Shown piece after piece: positions 1-8,104 of a DNA stretch of 35,495 nt. This stretch comes from Rubrivivax sp. (GTDB lineage Bacteria > Pseudomonadota > Gammaproteobacteria > Burkholderiales > Burkholderiaceae_C): the NCBI GenBank assembly GCA_020852865.1, contig JADYZZ010000054.1, positions 1 to 35,495 on the forward strand. Reading direction: 5' to 3'. Positions within the stretch are counted from its first letter, which is position 1, and every line of letters begins with the position of its first letter. Below the pieces are notes generated by a model. That model made no database searches, was not told the origin of the DNA, and saw only the letters and a program-made list of their open reading frames with translations. Position numbers and translations under genes: made by a program.

Positions 1-606
1 GGCTTCGAGTTCGATGTCGCCTACACCTCGGTGCTCAGGAGGGCGATCTGGACGCTGTGGCACGCGCTCGACACGATGCAGCGCACCTGGCTGCCGGTGC
101 ACAAAGACTGGCGACTCAACGAACGCCACTATGGCGCGCTGCAGGGCCTCAACAAGGCCGACATGGCGCGCCAGTACGGCGAGCAGCAGGTGCTCGCCTG
201 GCGGCGCAGCTACGACACGCCGCCACCGGCCCTGACGAGCGACGACCCGCGCAGCGAGCGCAGCGATCCACGCTATGCCGCGCTGCAGCCCGGGCAGGTG
301 CCGCTCACCGAGTGCCTGAAGGACACCGTGGCCCGCGTGCTGCCATGCTGGCACGACACCCTCGCGCCGGCGCTGCATGCCGGGCGGCGTGTGCTGGTGG
401 CCGCGCACGGCAACTCGATGCGTGCACTGGTCAAGTACCTCGATGGCATCAGCGACGCCGACATCGTCGGCGTCAACATCCCCAACGGCATCCCCCTCGT
501 CTACGAACTCGACGCCGCGCTGCGGCCGCTGTCGCGGCGCTACCTTGGCGACGCCGACGCAGTGGCCCGCGCCGCTGCGGCAGTGGCTGGTCAGGGCAAG
601 GCCTGA
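1..606 (+). CDS. gpmA: 2,3-bisphosphoglycerate-dependent phosphoglycerate mutase, 5' truncated by window edge
   Basis: Interconverts 3- and 2-phosphoglycerate in glycolysis and gluconeogenesis, in the cytosol. The frame is open from base 1 and gives 201 residues, so about 48 N-terminal residues, including the phospho-accepting RHG histidine, lie outside the window. What is visible matches the family closely: the block [15 protein letters not shown] with the catalytic glutamate, the [10 protein letters not shown] stretch, the second catalytic histidine in [15 protein letters not shown], and the C-terminal [13 protein letters not shown]. The stop TGA (604-606) overlaps the end of plsC on the other strand by 16 bp, so the two genes converge with no room for a terminator between them. 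Identification is secure; start and promoter are not in the window. Confidence 0.95.
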   Translation, partial: GFEFDVAYTSVLRRAIWTLWHALDTMQRTWLPVHKDWRLNERHYGALQGLNKADMARQYGEQQVLAWRRSYDTPPPALTSDDPRSERSDPRYAALQPGQVPLTECLKDTVARVLPCWHDTLAPALHAGRRVLVAAHGNSMRALVKYLDGISDADIVGVNIPNGIPLVYELDAALRPLSRRYLGDADAVARAAAAVAGQGKA

Positions 607-1448
607 GGCATCGCCTCGGCCGGCACCGCTTCGCAAGGCGGCAGGCCGAGTGCACCGGCGATGTCGTCTTGCAGCCGTCGTGCAAGGGCGCGGCGATCGG
701 CGTGCGCACTGCCGCGCGCGCTGAGTACCTCGACCCGCACCTGCACGCCACGCGCGCAGGCAATGGCCCACACGCTGGCCGCCAGCGGAATCGGGCCGAG
801 CCAACTCGCGGCCGGGCTCCACTCGAGGCCCGGCTCGGTGTAGCGCAACGCCACCGGCTGCACCGGCGCCTGCGCCGCGATCGCCGCCTGCAGCAGGTTG
901 GCATGAAACGGCAGCAGTGCTCGCCCGTCGCCGGTGGTGCCTTCGGGAAACACGGCCACGGCCTCGCCCGCGCGCAGCGCCTCGGCCACCTGGTGAACGA
1001 CCCGCAGCGCATCGCGCTTGCGCTCGCGCTCGATGAACAGCGTGCCCACCTCGCCGATCAGCCAGCCCAGCAACGGCCAGCGGCGCACATCGGCCTTGGA
1101 GACGAAGCGCGCGCGCGGGCACACCGCGTGCATCGCGGCGACGTCGAGCCACGAGATGTGGTTGGCCACCAGCAGGTTTGCGCCGGCGCGAAAGGCACCC
1201 TCGGCGATCAGCCGCACGCCCATGGCGTTCAGCAGGCCGCGCGACCACCAGGCGATGCGCCGCTGCCGCGCCACGGCATCGAGCCACGGAAAGCGCAACA
1301 TCACGATGCCGATGCCGACCAGCAGGTGCAGCGTCACGCGCAGCAGACGCCAGCCGCCGACGAGCACGCGCACGGCCGACCAGCCGTTGCGCGCGTGCGC
1401 CGTCTCCGTGTCCGCCACACGGCGGCTGCCCGCCGGCAGCCCGCTCAC
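591..1448 (-). CDS. plsC: 1-acyl-sn-glycerol-3-phosphate acyltransferase (lysophosphatidate acyltransferase)
   Basis: Transfers an acyl chain to the 2-position of lysophosphatidic acid, giving phosphatidic acid for membrane lipids; acts at the inner membrane. The protein has 285 residues from a GTG at 1446-1448. Motifs: a hydrophobic N-terminal segment around residues 33-52, the acyltransferase box NHISWLD (H97 and D102, HX4D), and the acceptor-binding FPEGTT (residues 168-172). I chose the GTG because it forms a GTGA overlap with the pyrC' stop, the junction type seen elsewhere in this operon. It is the last gene of algH-ruvX-pyrR-pyrB-pyrC'-plsC and runs into the 3' end of gpmA. It may be a dedicated or a second PlsC; the rest of the genome is not visible. 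Confidence 0.9.
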   Translation of the reverse strand: MSGLPAGSRRVADTETAHARNGWSAVRVLVGGWRLLRVTLHLLVGIGIVMLRFPWLDAVARQRRIAWWSRGLLNAMGVRLIAEGAFRAGANLLVANHISWLDVAAMHAVCPRARFVSKADVRRWPLLGWLIGEVGTLFIERERKRDALRVVHQVAEALRAGEAVAVFPEGTTGDGRALLPFHANLLQAAIAAQAPVQPVALRYTEPGLEWSPAASWLGPIPLAASVWAIACARGVQVRVEVLSARGSAHADRRALARRLQDDIAGALGLPPCEAVPAEAMPQALP

Positions 1449-2749
1449 ACCGCTGCTGCCTGATACGACACGCCGCCGGCGAGCACCGTGGCGCGCACGC
1501 GGCCGGGCAGCGCGGTGCCGGTGACGGTGAAGTCGAACGGCGTGTGCTTGCCTTGGCTGACGAGCACCTCGCGGGTGACCGACCAGGTGGCGTCGGGGTC
1601 GAACACGCAGAGGTCGGCCACCGCGCCTTCGACCAGACGGCCGACCCCCAGCGCACCGAGGCTCGCACCGAGCACGCGTGCCGGGTCGCTGGTGACGCGC
1701 GCCAAGGTGCGCGGCAGGTCGACGCCGTCGTCGCGGCCCCACTTCAGCGCCAGGCTCAGCAGCAGTTCGACCGCGCTGGCCCCGGGCTCGGCCTCGGCGA
1801 ACGGCAGGTTCTTCGCGTCGTCGGCCACGGGACTGTGGTCGGACACCAGGGCATCGATCGTGCCGTCGGCCAGCGCGCGCCGCAACGCGGCGCGGTCGGC
1901 CTGCTGGCGCAGCGGCGGGTTCAGGCGCATGTCGGCGTTGAAGTACCCGATGTCGACGTCGGTCAGGTGCAGCGAGTGCACGTTGACATCGGCGCTCAAC
2001 GGCAGCCCTTCGGCCTTGGCGCGGCGCACGAGTTCGACGCCGGCGGCGCTGCTCAGGCGGCACAGGTGCACGCGCGCACCGGTGGCGCGCGCCAGTTCGA
2101 CGATGGTGTGCAGTGCCACCGTCTCGGCCGCCACCGGTACGCCCGCGAGGCCCAGCCGCGTGGCCACCGCGCCGCTGGCGGCCACGCCGCCGGACAGCCA
2201 CGCGTCCTGCGGCCGCAGCCAGACCGTGTAGCCGAAAGTCGCGGCGTACTGCAGCGCGCGCATCAGCAGGCTGGTGTCGCGCAGCGGATGATCGGCCTGC
2301 GAGAAACCGACGCAGCCGGCCTCGCTCAGGTGCGCCATCTCGGTCAGCGCGTCGCCGCCGAGCCCTCGCGTCAGCGCCCCCAGCGGGAACAGCCGGCACG
2401 AGGACTGCCGGCGCGCGCGAAACTTGAGCATCTCGACCAAACCGGGTTCGTCGAGCGGCGGATCGGTGTCGGGCGGACACACCAAGCTCGTCACGCCGCC
2501 TGCCGCGGCCGCACGCAACTCGCTGCGCAGCATGCCTTCGTGCTCGCGGCCAGGTTCGCGCAAGCGCACCGCCAGGTCGACCAGGCCCGGCATCACGATG
2601 CAGCCGCGCGCATCGATGCGACGCTCGGCGTCGAAATCAGCGGCGCGCCCGATCGCAGCGATGTGGCCATCGGCGATCGCCACATCGGCGCGCTCGTCGC
2701 GGCCCGTTGCGGGGTCGATCACCCGGCCGTCGTGGATCAGCAGCTTCAT
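1445..2749 (-). CDS. pyrC': dihydroorotase-like protein PyrC' (probably non-catalytic)
   Basis: Amidohydrolase-fold protein of 434 residues, read from the ATG at 2747-2749 (MKLLIHDGRVIDPATG). Active dihydroorotases carry a metal-binding DxHxHxR motif after the first strand. Here the stretch reads DLAVRLR (residues 58-64), with both histidines replaced by A60 and R62. Downstream, the usual TDHAPH is SDHSPV and the paired-histidine region is NVHSLHL. Known precedent: in Pseudomonas a degenerate PyrC' next to pyrB has no dihydroorotase activity and is needed to assemble aspartate transcarbamoylase; a separate pyrC supplies the enzyme. Adjacency to pyrB fits that role. An alternative GTG start at 2777-2779 would overlap the pyrB stop as GTGA and add ten residues, but the ATG matches the usual family N-terminus better. 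Confidence 0.88.
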   Translation of the reverse strand: MKLLIHDGRVIDPATGRDERADVAIADGHIAAIGRAADFDAERRIDARGCIVMPGLVDLAVRLREPGREHEGMLRSELRAAAAGGVTSLVCPPDTDPPLDEPGLVEMLKFRARRQSSCRLFPLGALTRGLGGDALTEMAHLSEAGCVGFSQADHPLRDTSLLMRALQYAATFGYTVWLRPQDAWLSGGVAASGAVATRLGLAGVPVAAETVALHTIVELARATGARVHLCRLSSAAGVELVRRAKAEGLPLSADVNVHSLHLTDVDIGYFNADMRLNPPLRQQADRAALRRALADGTIDALVSDHSPVADDAKNLPFAEAEPGASAVELLLSLALKWGRDDGVDLPRTLARVTSDPARVLGASLGALGVGRLVEGAVADLCVFDPDATWSVTREVLVSQGKHTPFDFTVTGTALPGRVRATVLAGGVSYQAAAV

Positions 2750-2775
2750 CGTGGGCTCGAATCGCACCGCCGCAG

Positions 2776-3738
2776 TCACGCCTCGTTGCCGGCGATGATC
2801 GACATCACCGCCATGCGCACCGCGATGCCGAAGGTCACCTGCGGCAGGATCACGCTGGCGCGGCCGTCGGCCACGCTGGAGTCGATCTCGACGCCGCGGT
2901 TGATCGGGCCGGGGTGCATCACGATGGCGTCGGGCTTGGCCAGCGCCAGCTTCTCGGGCGTCAGGCCGAAAGTCTTGGCGAACTCCGCCGCGCTCGGCAG
3001 CATCGCGCCGCTCATGCGCTCGTTCTGCAGCCGCAGCATGACGATCACGTCGGCACCCGCGATTCCTTCGGCCATGTCGTGGCAGACGCGCACGCCCATC
3101 GCGCGCAGGTCGCCCGGCACCAGCGTGCGCGGGCCGACCACGCGCACCTCGGGCACGCCGAGTGTGGTCAGCGCGTGGATGTCGGAGCGTGCGACGCGCG
3201 AGTGCACGATATCGCCGACGATCGCCACCGTGAGCCGCGAGAAATCGCCCTTGTAGTGGCGGATCGCATACATGTCGAGCAGGCCCTGCGTCGGATGCGC
3301 GTGCCGGCCGTCGCCGGCGTTGATCACGTGCACGTGCGGCGCACAGTGCTGCGCGATCAGGTACGGCGCGCCGGACTCGCCATGGCGCACGATGAACATG
3401 TCGGCGTGCATCGCCGATAGATTGGCGATCGTGTCGAGCAGGCTCTCGCCCTTGGCGGTGGACGAGCGCGCGATGTCGAGGTTGATCACGTCGGCCGACA
3501 GACGTTTGGCGGCGATCTCGAAGGTGGTGCGCGTGCGCGTGCTGTTCTCGAAGAACAGGTTGAACACGCTCTTGCCGCGCAGCAGTGGCACCTTCTTGAC
3601 CTCGCGGTCGTTGACCGAAAGAAAAGTGCCGGCGGTGTCGAGAATCTGCGTCAGCACCTCGCGTGGCAGCCCTTCGATCGACAGCAGGTGGATCAGCTCG
3701 CCGTGGGCGTTGAGTTGCGGGTTGCGGCGCGACAGCAC
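2776..3738 (-). CDS. pyrB: aspartate carbamoyltransferase catalytic chain
   Basis: Condenses carbamoyl phosphate and aspartate to N-carbamoyl-aspartate, the committed step of pyrimidine synthesis, in the cytosol. The 320-residue protein has the carbamoyl-phosphate loop STRTRT at residues 66-71, the second phosphate-binding stretch with K96 in [12 protein letters not shown] at 148-151, and PGPINRG near the C-terminus. It starts with GTG (3736-3738), three bases after the pyrR stop, so the genes are probably translated together. No pyrI regulatory chain follows; instead pyrC' does, as expected for the dodecameric PyrB-PyrC' type of enzyme. Confidence 0.97.
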   Translation of the reverse strand: MLSRRNPQLNAHGELIHLLSIEGLPREVLTQILDTAGTFLSVNDREVKKVPLLRGKSVFNLFFENSTRTRTTFEIAAKRLSADVINLDIARSSTAKGESLLDTIANLSAMHADMFIVRHGESGAPYLIAQHCAPHVHVINAGDGRHAHPTQGLLDMYAIRHYKGDFSRLTVAIVGDIVHSRVARSDIHALTTLGVPEVRVVGPRTLVPGDLRAMGVRVCHDMAEGIAGADVIVMLRLQNERMSGAMLPSAAEFAKTFGLTPEKLALAKPDAIVMHPGPINRGVEIDSSVADGRASVILPQVTFGIAVRMAVMSIIAGNEA

Positions 3739-3741
3739 GCG

Positions 3742-4248
3742 TCAGCCCTTCTGCTCTTGCAGCGAGAACGCGAAGCGCCCGTCGTCGCCGCGCGCCAGCC
3801 TCAGCCGCTGCGACGCCGGCAGTACCACCTTGGCCGCCGCGAACGACGCCTGGATCGGCAGCTCGCGGCCGCCGCGGTCGACCAGCACCGCCAGGTCGAC
3901 CGCGCGCGGCCGGCCGAAGTCGTACAGCTCGTTGATCACCGCGCGGATCGTGCGCCCGGTGAACAGCACGTCGTCGATCAGCAGAATGCGCGCGCCGTCG
4001 ATCGCGAACGGCAGCCGCGTGGCATCGCCGCCCCCGGCGAGCCCGCGCGCACGGTAGTCATCGCGGTGCAGCGTGCTGGAGATCACGCCGTGCTCGCCCG
4101 CACGCTGCAGGTCGACCTGCAGCCGTTCGGCCAGCCACGCGCCGCCCGACCAGATGCCCACCAGCGCGGCATCGGCCGGCAGCAACCTGCGCACGCCGGC
4201 CAGCAACTCGGCGTACAGCGCTTCGGCGTCGAGGCTGAGCGTGCTCAC
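3742..4248 (-). CDS. pyrR: PyrR-family bifunctional pyrimidine regulator / uracil phosphoribosyltransferase
   Basis: A 168-residue type I phosphoribosyltransferase. The PRPP-binding loop ILLIDDVLFTGRTIRA lies at residues 88-103, and VDRGGRELPIQ (123-133) is typical of PyrR. The GTG start at 4246-4248 forms a GTGA overlap with the ruvX stop, giving the usual PyrR length. In Firmicutes PyrR binds the pyr leader RNA and causes attenuation; here the gene abuts ruvX and pyrB with no leader long enough for a classical attenuator, so in this operon it may act mainly as an enzyme or at a site I cannot see. The position immediately upstream of pyrB is common in proteobacteria that carry pyrR. Confidence 0.93.
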   Translation of the reverse strand: MSTLSLDAEALYAELLAGVRRLLPADAALVGIWSGGAWLAERLQVDLQRAGEHGVISSTLHRDDYRARGLAGGGDATRLPFAIDGARILLIDDVLFTGRTIRAVINELYDFGRPRAVDLAVLVDRGGRELPIQASFAAAKVVLPASQRLRLARGDDGRFAFSLQEQKG

Positions 4249-4652
4249 GAGGATTCCCGCAAGTACTGCTCGAGGATCAGCGCCGCCGCTGCAGCGTCGA
4301 CGTCGCTCGCGCCCTGCGACAGCGCCTCCGCCGTCGTGTACCGCTCGTCCACTTCGTGCACCGGTAGCTTGAAGCGCCCGTGCAACTGGCGCGCGAAGAC
4401 CAAGGCACGGCGCGTGTTGTCGTGCGGCGCGCCGTCGGGGTGCGTCGGCACGCCGACCACCAGCGCATCGGGTTGCCACGCCCGAACCAGGCGGCCGATG
4501 GCGGCGAAGCGCGCATCGCCCAGCGCCGAGACGGTACCCAGCGGCTGCGCCTGCTTCAGCATCGTGTTGCCCACCGCCACGCCGACGCGCCGCGCACCGA
4601 AATCAAAGGCCAGGAACGATCGGGGGCGTCGCAGCGGCGCAGCCGTGCTCAC
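4245..4652 (-). CDS. ruvX: RuvX/YqgF-family putative pre-16S rRNA nuclease / Holliday-junction resolvase-like protein
   Basis: RNase H-fold protein of 135 residues. It shows the family opening FLAFDFGARRVGVAVG (catalytic Asp at residue 17), the central VVGVPTHPDG, and the C-terminal DERYTTAEA. In E. coli YqgF is implicated in 5'-end maturation of 16S rRNA, and the family was first proposed to resolve Holliday junctions. The only workable start is the GTG at 4650-4652; no clear Shine-Dalgarno precedes it. It lies 90 bp downstream of algH. The algH(yqgE)-ruvX(yqgF) pairing is widely conserved, which supports both calls. Confidence 0.92.
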   Translation of the reverse strand: MSTAAPLRRPRSFLAFDFGARRVGVAVGNTMLKQAQPLGTVSALGDARFAAIGRLVRAWQPDALVVGVPTHPDGAPHDNTRRALVFARQLHGRFKLPVHEVDERYTTAEALSQGASDVDAAAAALILEQYLRESS

Positions 4653-4742
4653 CGGAGGTCCCAGCGCACGCCGCGCACGCTCACTGGACTACCCGCCGCG
4701 CAGCGCGCTCGGGGACGAGCGCTTCGGAGCGGCCGTGCGCAT

Positions 4743-5330
4743 TCATGCGTGCCCGGCCTCCTGGCTCAGCATGCGCGGGTCGATGCCCAGCAGCGACAGC
4801 GCCTTGTCGTAGCGCTGCTCGATCGGCGTATCGAAGATGATCTCGGGCGACGCGTTGACGGTGAGCCAGCCGTTGCGACCGATCTCTTCTTCGAGCTGAC
4901 CGGCGCCCCAGCCGCTGTAGCCGAGCGTCACCAGCACGCGGCGCGGCCCGGCGCCGTGCGACATCGCCTCGAGCACATCCTTGCTGGTGGTCATCTCCAG
5001 GCCGCCGGGGATCGCCAGCGTCGACGTGTACGGGCTCTCTTCGCCGAGCCGCTCGTGCAGCACGAAGCCGCGCTCGGTCTGCACCGGCCCGCCGAAGTAG
5101 ACCGGCTGCTCGGCGAGCTCCCCGCGTTCGAGCTGGAGATCGACGCGCTCGAACAGGTTGCGCACCTTGATGTCGATCGGCTTGTTGATGACCAGGCCGA
5201 GCGCGCCGCGCTCGCTGTGCTCGCACAGGTAGACGACGGTGCCGCGGAAGGTGTCGTCGGCCATGCCCGGCATGGCGATCAGGAACTGGTTCGTCAGGTC
5301 GATGCGGGAGCCCGAGGCCATGGCCGACAT
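4743..5330 (-). CDS. algH: AlgH/YqgE family protein (UPF0301)
   Basis: Cytosolic protein of 195 residues from the UPF0301 family, whose molecular role is not settled; algH was named for an effect on alginate in Pseudomonas. Recognisable blocks are NQFLIAMPGM near the N-terminus, GALGLVINKP, YFGGPVQTERGFVLH and LGYSGWGAGQLEEEI. The ATG (5328-5330) is preceded by GGGA at a workable spacing. It is the first gene of the ruvX-pyrRBC'-plsC operon and is divergent from the photolyase gene, with only 25 bp between the two start codons, so at least one promoter must lie inside the opposite coding region. Confidence 0.92.
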   Translation of the reverse strand: MSAMASGSRIDLTNQFLIAMPGMADDTFRGTVVYLCEHSERGALGLVINKPIDIKVRNLFERVDLQLERGELAEQPVYFGGPVQTERGFVLHERLGEESPYTSTLAIPGGLEMTTSKDVLEAMSHGAGPRRVLVTLGYSGWGAGQLEEEIGRNGWLTVNASPEIIFDTPIEQRYDKALSLLGIDPRMLSQEAGHA

Positions 5331-5355
5331 TTTATTCCCGCGTCACACTCCGCAT

Positions 5356-6852
5356 GTGAGCGAAGCAGCCGCCGACAAACCCTACGACCGGGCCCTGGTG
5401 TGGCTGCGGCGCGACCTGCGCGCCGACGACCACGCAGCGCTCTATCACGCGCTGCGCCGAGCGCGCCGGGTCTGGTGTGCCTTCGTGTTCGACCGCGCCG
5501 TCCTCGATGGGCTGCCGCGCCAGGACCGGCGCGTGGAGTTCATGCGCGACAGCCTCGTCGGCGTCGACGCCGAGCTGCGCGCGCTGGCAGCCAGCCACGG
5601 CGTGGAGGGCGTCGGCCTGATCGTGCGCCACGGCGCGGCCGGCGACGCGTTGCCGGCGCTGGCTGCGGCGCTGCGCGTGCAGGCGGTGTTCGCCAACCAC
5701 GACGACGACCCGCAGGCGCGTGCACGCGACCTCGAGCTGCACGGTCGGCTGGCCGACACCGGCGTCGCGCTGCACCTGGCCAAGGACCACCTGATCTTCG
5801 AGCGCGACGAGCTGCTCACGCCGGGCGGACGTCCGTTCACCGCCTTCGCCCCGTACCGCAACGCCTGGCTGCGCAAGCTCGCGCCCTTCTACCTCGAGGC
5901 CTATCCGGTCGGACGCCACGCTGCCGCGCTGGCGCCCAGGCCTGCAGGCGAGGTCGGCGTGCCGGCGCTGGCCGAGATCGGCTTCGCGCCGACCAACCTG
6001 CACCAGCTTCGGCTGCCCACCGGGCCTGCGGGCGCCCGCGAGATGCTGGCCGAGTTCCAGGAGCACATCGACCACTATCACCGGACGCGCGAGTTCCCCG
6101 CGGTGCGCGGGCCGAGCTACCTCGGCCCGCACCTGCGCTTCGGCACGCTGTCGGTGCGCCGCGCCGCGCGGGCGGCGCACGAGCGCGCCGCAGCGGGCTC
6201 GCGCGGCGCCCAGGCGTGGCTGGCGCAGCTGATCCGGCGCGACTTCTTCCACCAGGTCCTGCACCACCACCCGCAGGTGGTGACGCAGTCGTTCAAGCCG
6301 GCCTACGACCGCATCCGCTGGGAACGCGGCAAGGCGGCCGACGCGGCCTGCGCCGCCTGGTGCGAGGGACGCACCGGCTACCCCCTGGTCGACGCCGCGC
6401 TGCAGCAGCTCAACCAGACCGGCTACATGCACGAGCGGCTGCGCATGGTCGCGGCGGCCTTCCTGGCCCAGGACCTGGGCATCGACTGGCGGCGCGGCGA
6501 AGCCTACTTCGCGCGCCAGCTCAACGACTTCGACCTCGCGGCCAACAACGGCGGCTGGCAATGGGCGGTCGGCAGCGGCTGCGACGCACCGCCGTGCACG
6601 CGCCGCTTCGATCCCGTGCAGCACAGCCGCCGCATCGACCCCGAGGGCAAGTTCATCCGCCGCTACCTGCCGCAGCTGGCGCGCCTGCCCGACGAGGCGA
6701 TCCATGCGCCCTGGCTGGCACGGCCGGTGGACCTGGAGGCCGCCGGCGTGCAGCTCGGCCGCGACTACCCGGCGCCGATCGTCGACCACGCGGCGGCGCG
6801 GGCGCGCACGCTCGAGCGCTGTGCGGTCGTCACGGCGGCGCGCGGCCGGTGA
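5356..6852 (+). CDS. phrB: deoxyribodipyrimidine photolyase / cryptochrome family protein
   Basis: Light-driven DNA repair flavoprotein of 498 residues. The N-terminal antenna-binding (Rossmann-like) domain starts ALVWLRRDLRADDHAAL; the C-terminal FAD-binding domain has GRTGYPLVDAALQQLNQTGYMH, the RLRM block, and FDLAANNGGWQW. Several residues differ from the E. coli CPD photolyase pattern as I remember it: RRDFF where WREFY is common, HER for HNR, and CDAPPCTRRFDP for the usual DAQPYFRIFNP. Substrate preference is therefore less certain than fold. I use GTG 5356 because a start at ATG 5320 would overlap the algH start head-to-head; the longer form cannot be excluded. Confidence 0.9.
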   Translation: MSEAAADKPYDRALVWLRRDLRADDHAALYHALRRARRVWCAFVFDRAVLDGLPRQDRRVEFMRDSLVGVDAELRALAASHGVEGVGLIVRHGAAGDALPALAAALRVQAVFANHDDDPQARARDLELHGRLADTGVALHLAKDHLIFERDELLTPGGRPFTAFAPYRNAWLRKLAPFYLEAYPVGRHAAALAPRPAGEVGVPALAEIGFAPTNLHQLRLPTGPAGAREMLAEFQEHIDHYHRTREFPAVRGPSYLGPHLRFGTLSVRRAARAAHERAAAGSRGAQAWLAQLIRRDFFHQVLHHHPQVVTQSFKPAYDRIRWERGKAADAACAAWCEGRTGYPLVDAALQQLNQTGYMHERLRMVAAAFLAQDLGIDWRRGEAYFARQLNDFDLAANNGGWQWAVGSGCDAPPCTRRFDPVQHSRRIDPEGKFIRRYLPQLARLPDEAIHAPWLARPVDLEAAGVQLGRDYPAPIVDHAAARARTLERCAVVTAARGR

Positions 6853-6921
6853 GGCGGAGCCGGCCCTGAACGGATGGGGCGGCGGCGGCCGTGCGCCCGC
6901 GGCCTGCGGCCTGCGCGGCGA

Positions 6922-7956
6922 TCAGAACAGCTCGAGATCGCTCGCGTGCGAGCGGTCGGCGAGCAGACCCTGCGCGACCAGCTCGTCGTAGTCGCACAGG
7001 CGGTTGCGGCCGTTCTGCTTGGCGTAGTAAATCGCCTGGTCGGCACGCTCGAAGCAGGCCGTCGGCGTGTCGCCCGGCCGCACCCGCGCCAGGCCGGCGC
7101 TGATCGTGATGTGCCCGACGCGCGGGAAGGCATGCTGCTCGACGGCGGTGCGCAGCCGCTCGAGCGCGACGCACGCATCGACTTCGGCGCGGCAGCGCAT
7201 CAGGACCACGAACTCCTCGCCGCCGAAGCGGAACAGCCCGTCGTGGTGGCGGAAGGTCGCGCGCATCAGGCGCGACAGCACGAGCAGGACCTCGTCGCCG
7301 ATCAGGTGCCCGAAGCTGTCGTTGACGCGCTTGAAGTGGTCGATGTCGACCACGCCCATCGCGGCCACGCCGGGCGCGGCGGCGCGCCGCGGGTCCGGCA
7401 CCGCGGCCGCGCCTTCGGCGCTGCCGGCGGCGCCGGCGGCAATGCGCGCGAAGCATTCGTCGAAGGTCTTGCGGTTGAGCAGTCCGGTGAGCGTGTCGCG
7501 CTCGCTGTAGTCGAGCAGACCCTGGAAGTTGCGGTAGATGCGCAGGATGGCGCACACGAGCTGCTGCGCGTCGCCGGCCAGCGGCTGCGGCGCGCGCACC
7601 TCGAGCACGCCCATCGCCTCGCCGTCGGCGGCCAGCGGGAACAGCGTCAGCGCCGGCGCACCGGCCAGCGGCACGATGCGGCTGCCCTGCAGGCACAGCG
7701 CGTGGTGCGGCAGCGCCGCCAGCGCGGGCAGCGTCTCGAGATCGGACCACAGTGAATCGGCCGCCGCCTCGGCGCCGCTGCCGCCGACGCGCGAGCGCAG
7801 CAGCCAGCGCCGCTCGCCCGCCGCGCCGACCACCCGGTAGATCGCGATCGACTCCGGGCGCAGCAGCTCGCGCAGCGCCGATGCCAGGCTGAAGTCGAGC
7901 GCATCGCGATCACGGAAGGCCGTCAACTCCGCGATCTGTTCGATGAGTCGAGACAC
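6922..7956 (-). CDS. diguanylate cyclase with N-terminal GAF-like sensor domain
   Basis: Makes the second messenger cyclic di-GMP from two GTP. The 344-residue protein has an N-terminal region (about 1-150) resembling a GAF sensor, then a GGDEF domain with RDTLTGLLNRKTF (153-165), VDIDHFKRVNDSFGH (203-217), the active-site loop GGEEF (245-249), and an RxxD inhibitory site R236-D239 five residues before it. All catalytic positions look intact, so activity and product inhibition are expected. An Ala/Gly/Pro-rich insertion (about 174-198) interrupts the domain. It starts with GTG 144 bp after chpA on the same strand, as the last gene of the pilus chemosensory operon, which suggests a link between surface sensing and c-di-GMP. 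Confidence 0.92.
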   Translation of the reverse strand: MSRLIEQIAELTAFRDRDALDFSLASALRELLRPESIAIYRVVGAAGERRWLLRSRVGGSGAEAAADSLWSDLETLPALAALPHHALCLQGSRIVPLAGAPALTLFPLAADGEAMGVLEVRAPQPLAGDAQQLVCAILRIYRNFQGLLDYSERDTLTGLLNRKTFDECFARIAAGAAGSAEGAAAVPDPRRAAAPGVAAMGVVDIDHFKRVNDSFGHLIGDEVLLVLSRLMRATFRHHDGLFRFGGEEFVVLMRCRAEVDACVALERLRTAVEQHAFPRVGHITISAGLARVRPGDTPTACFERADQAIYYAKQNGRNRLCDYDELVAQGLLADRSHASDLELF

Positions 7957-8055
7957 CGGCGGCCCACCCTCACCCGTCTCTCATGCCGCCGGCTGCGCGC
8001 CGCGCTCGTCGCGCAGGAGTGCGCGGCCCGGACGCAGGATCGCATCGAAGCGTCC

Positions 8056-8104
8056 GTACCGGCACGAATCAGGCCTTCGGCTCATGACTTCACAGGCTCT
8101 CAGG
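8056..8104 (-). repeat. 49-bp post-stop repeat, copy A (after chpA)
   Basis: The bases from the chpA stop into the gap before the cyclase gene match, at 36 of 49 positions without gaps, the segment following the pilJ stop (14971-15019). The shared core, read on the minus strand just after the stop, is GCCTGTGAAG followed by ATGA. Function unknown. The remaining 7957-8055 shows no gene. Confidence 0.6.

Noticed and set aside
6853..6921. Possible bidirectional terminator between phrB and the cyclase gene
   Set aside because: Only a 5-bp GGCCG/CGGCC stem with a long loop and no U-tract; too weak to list.
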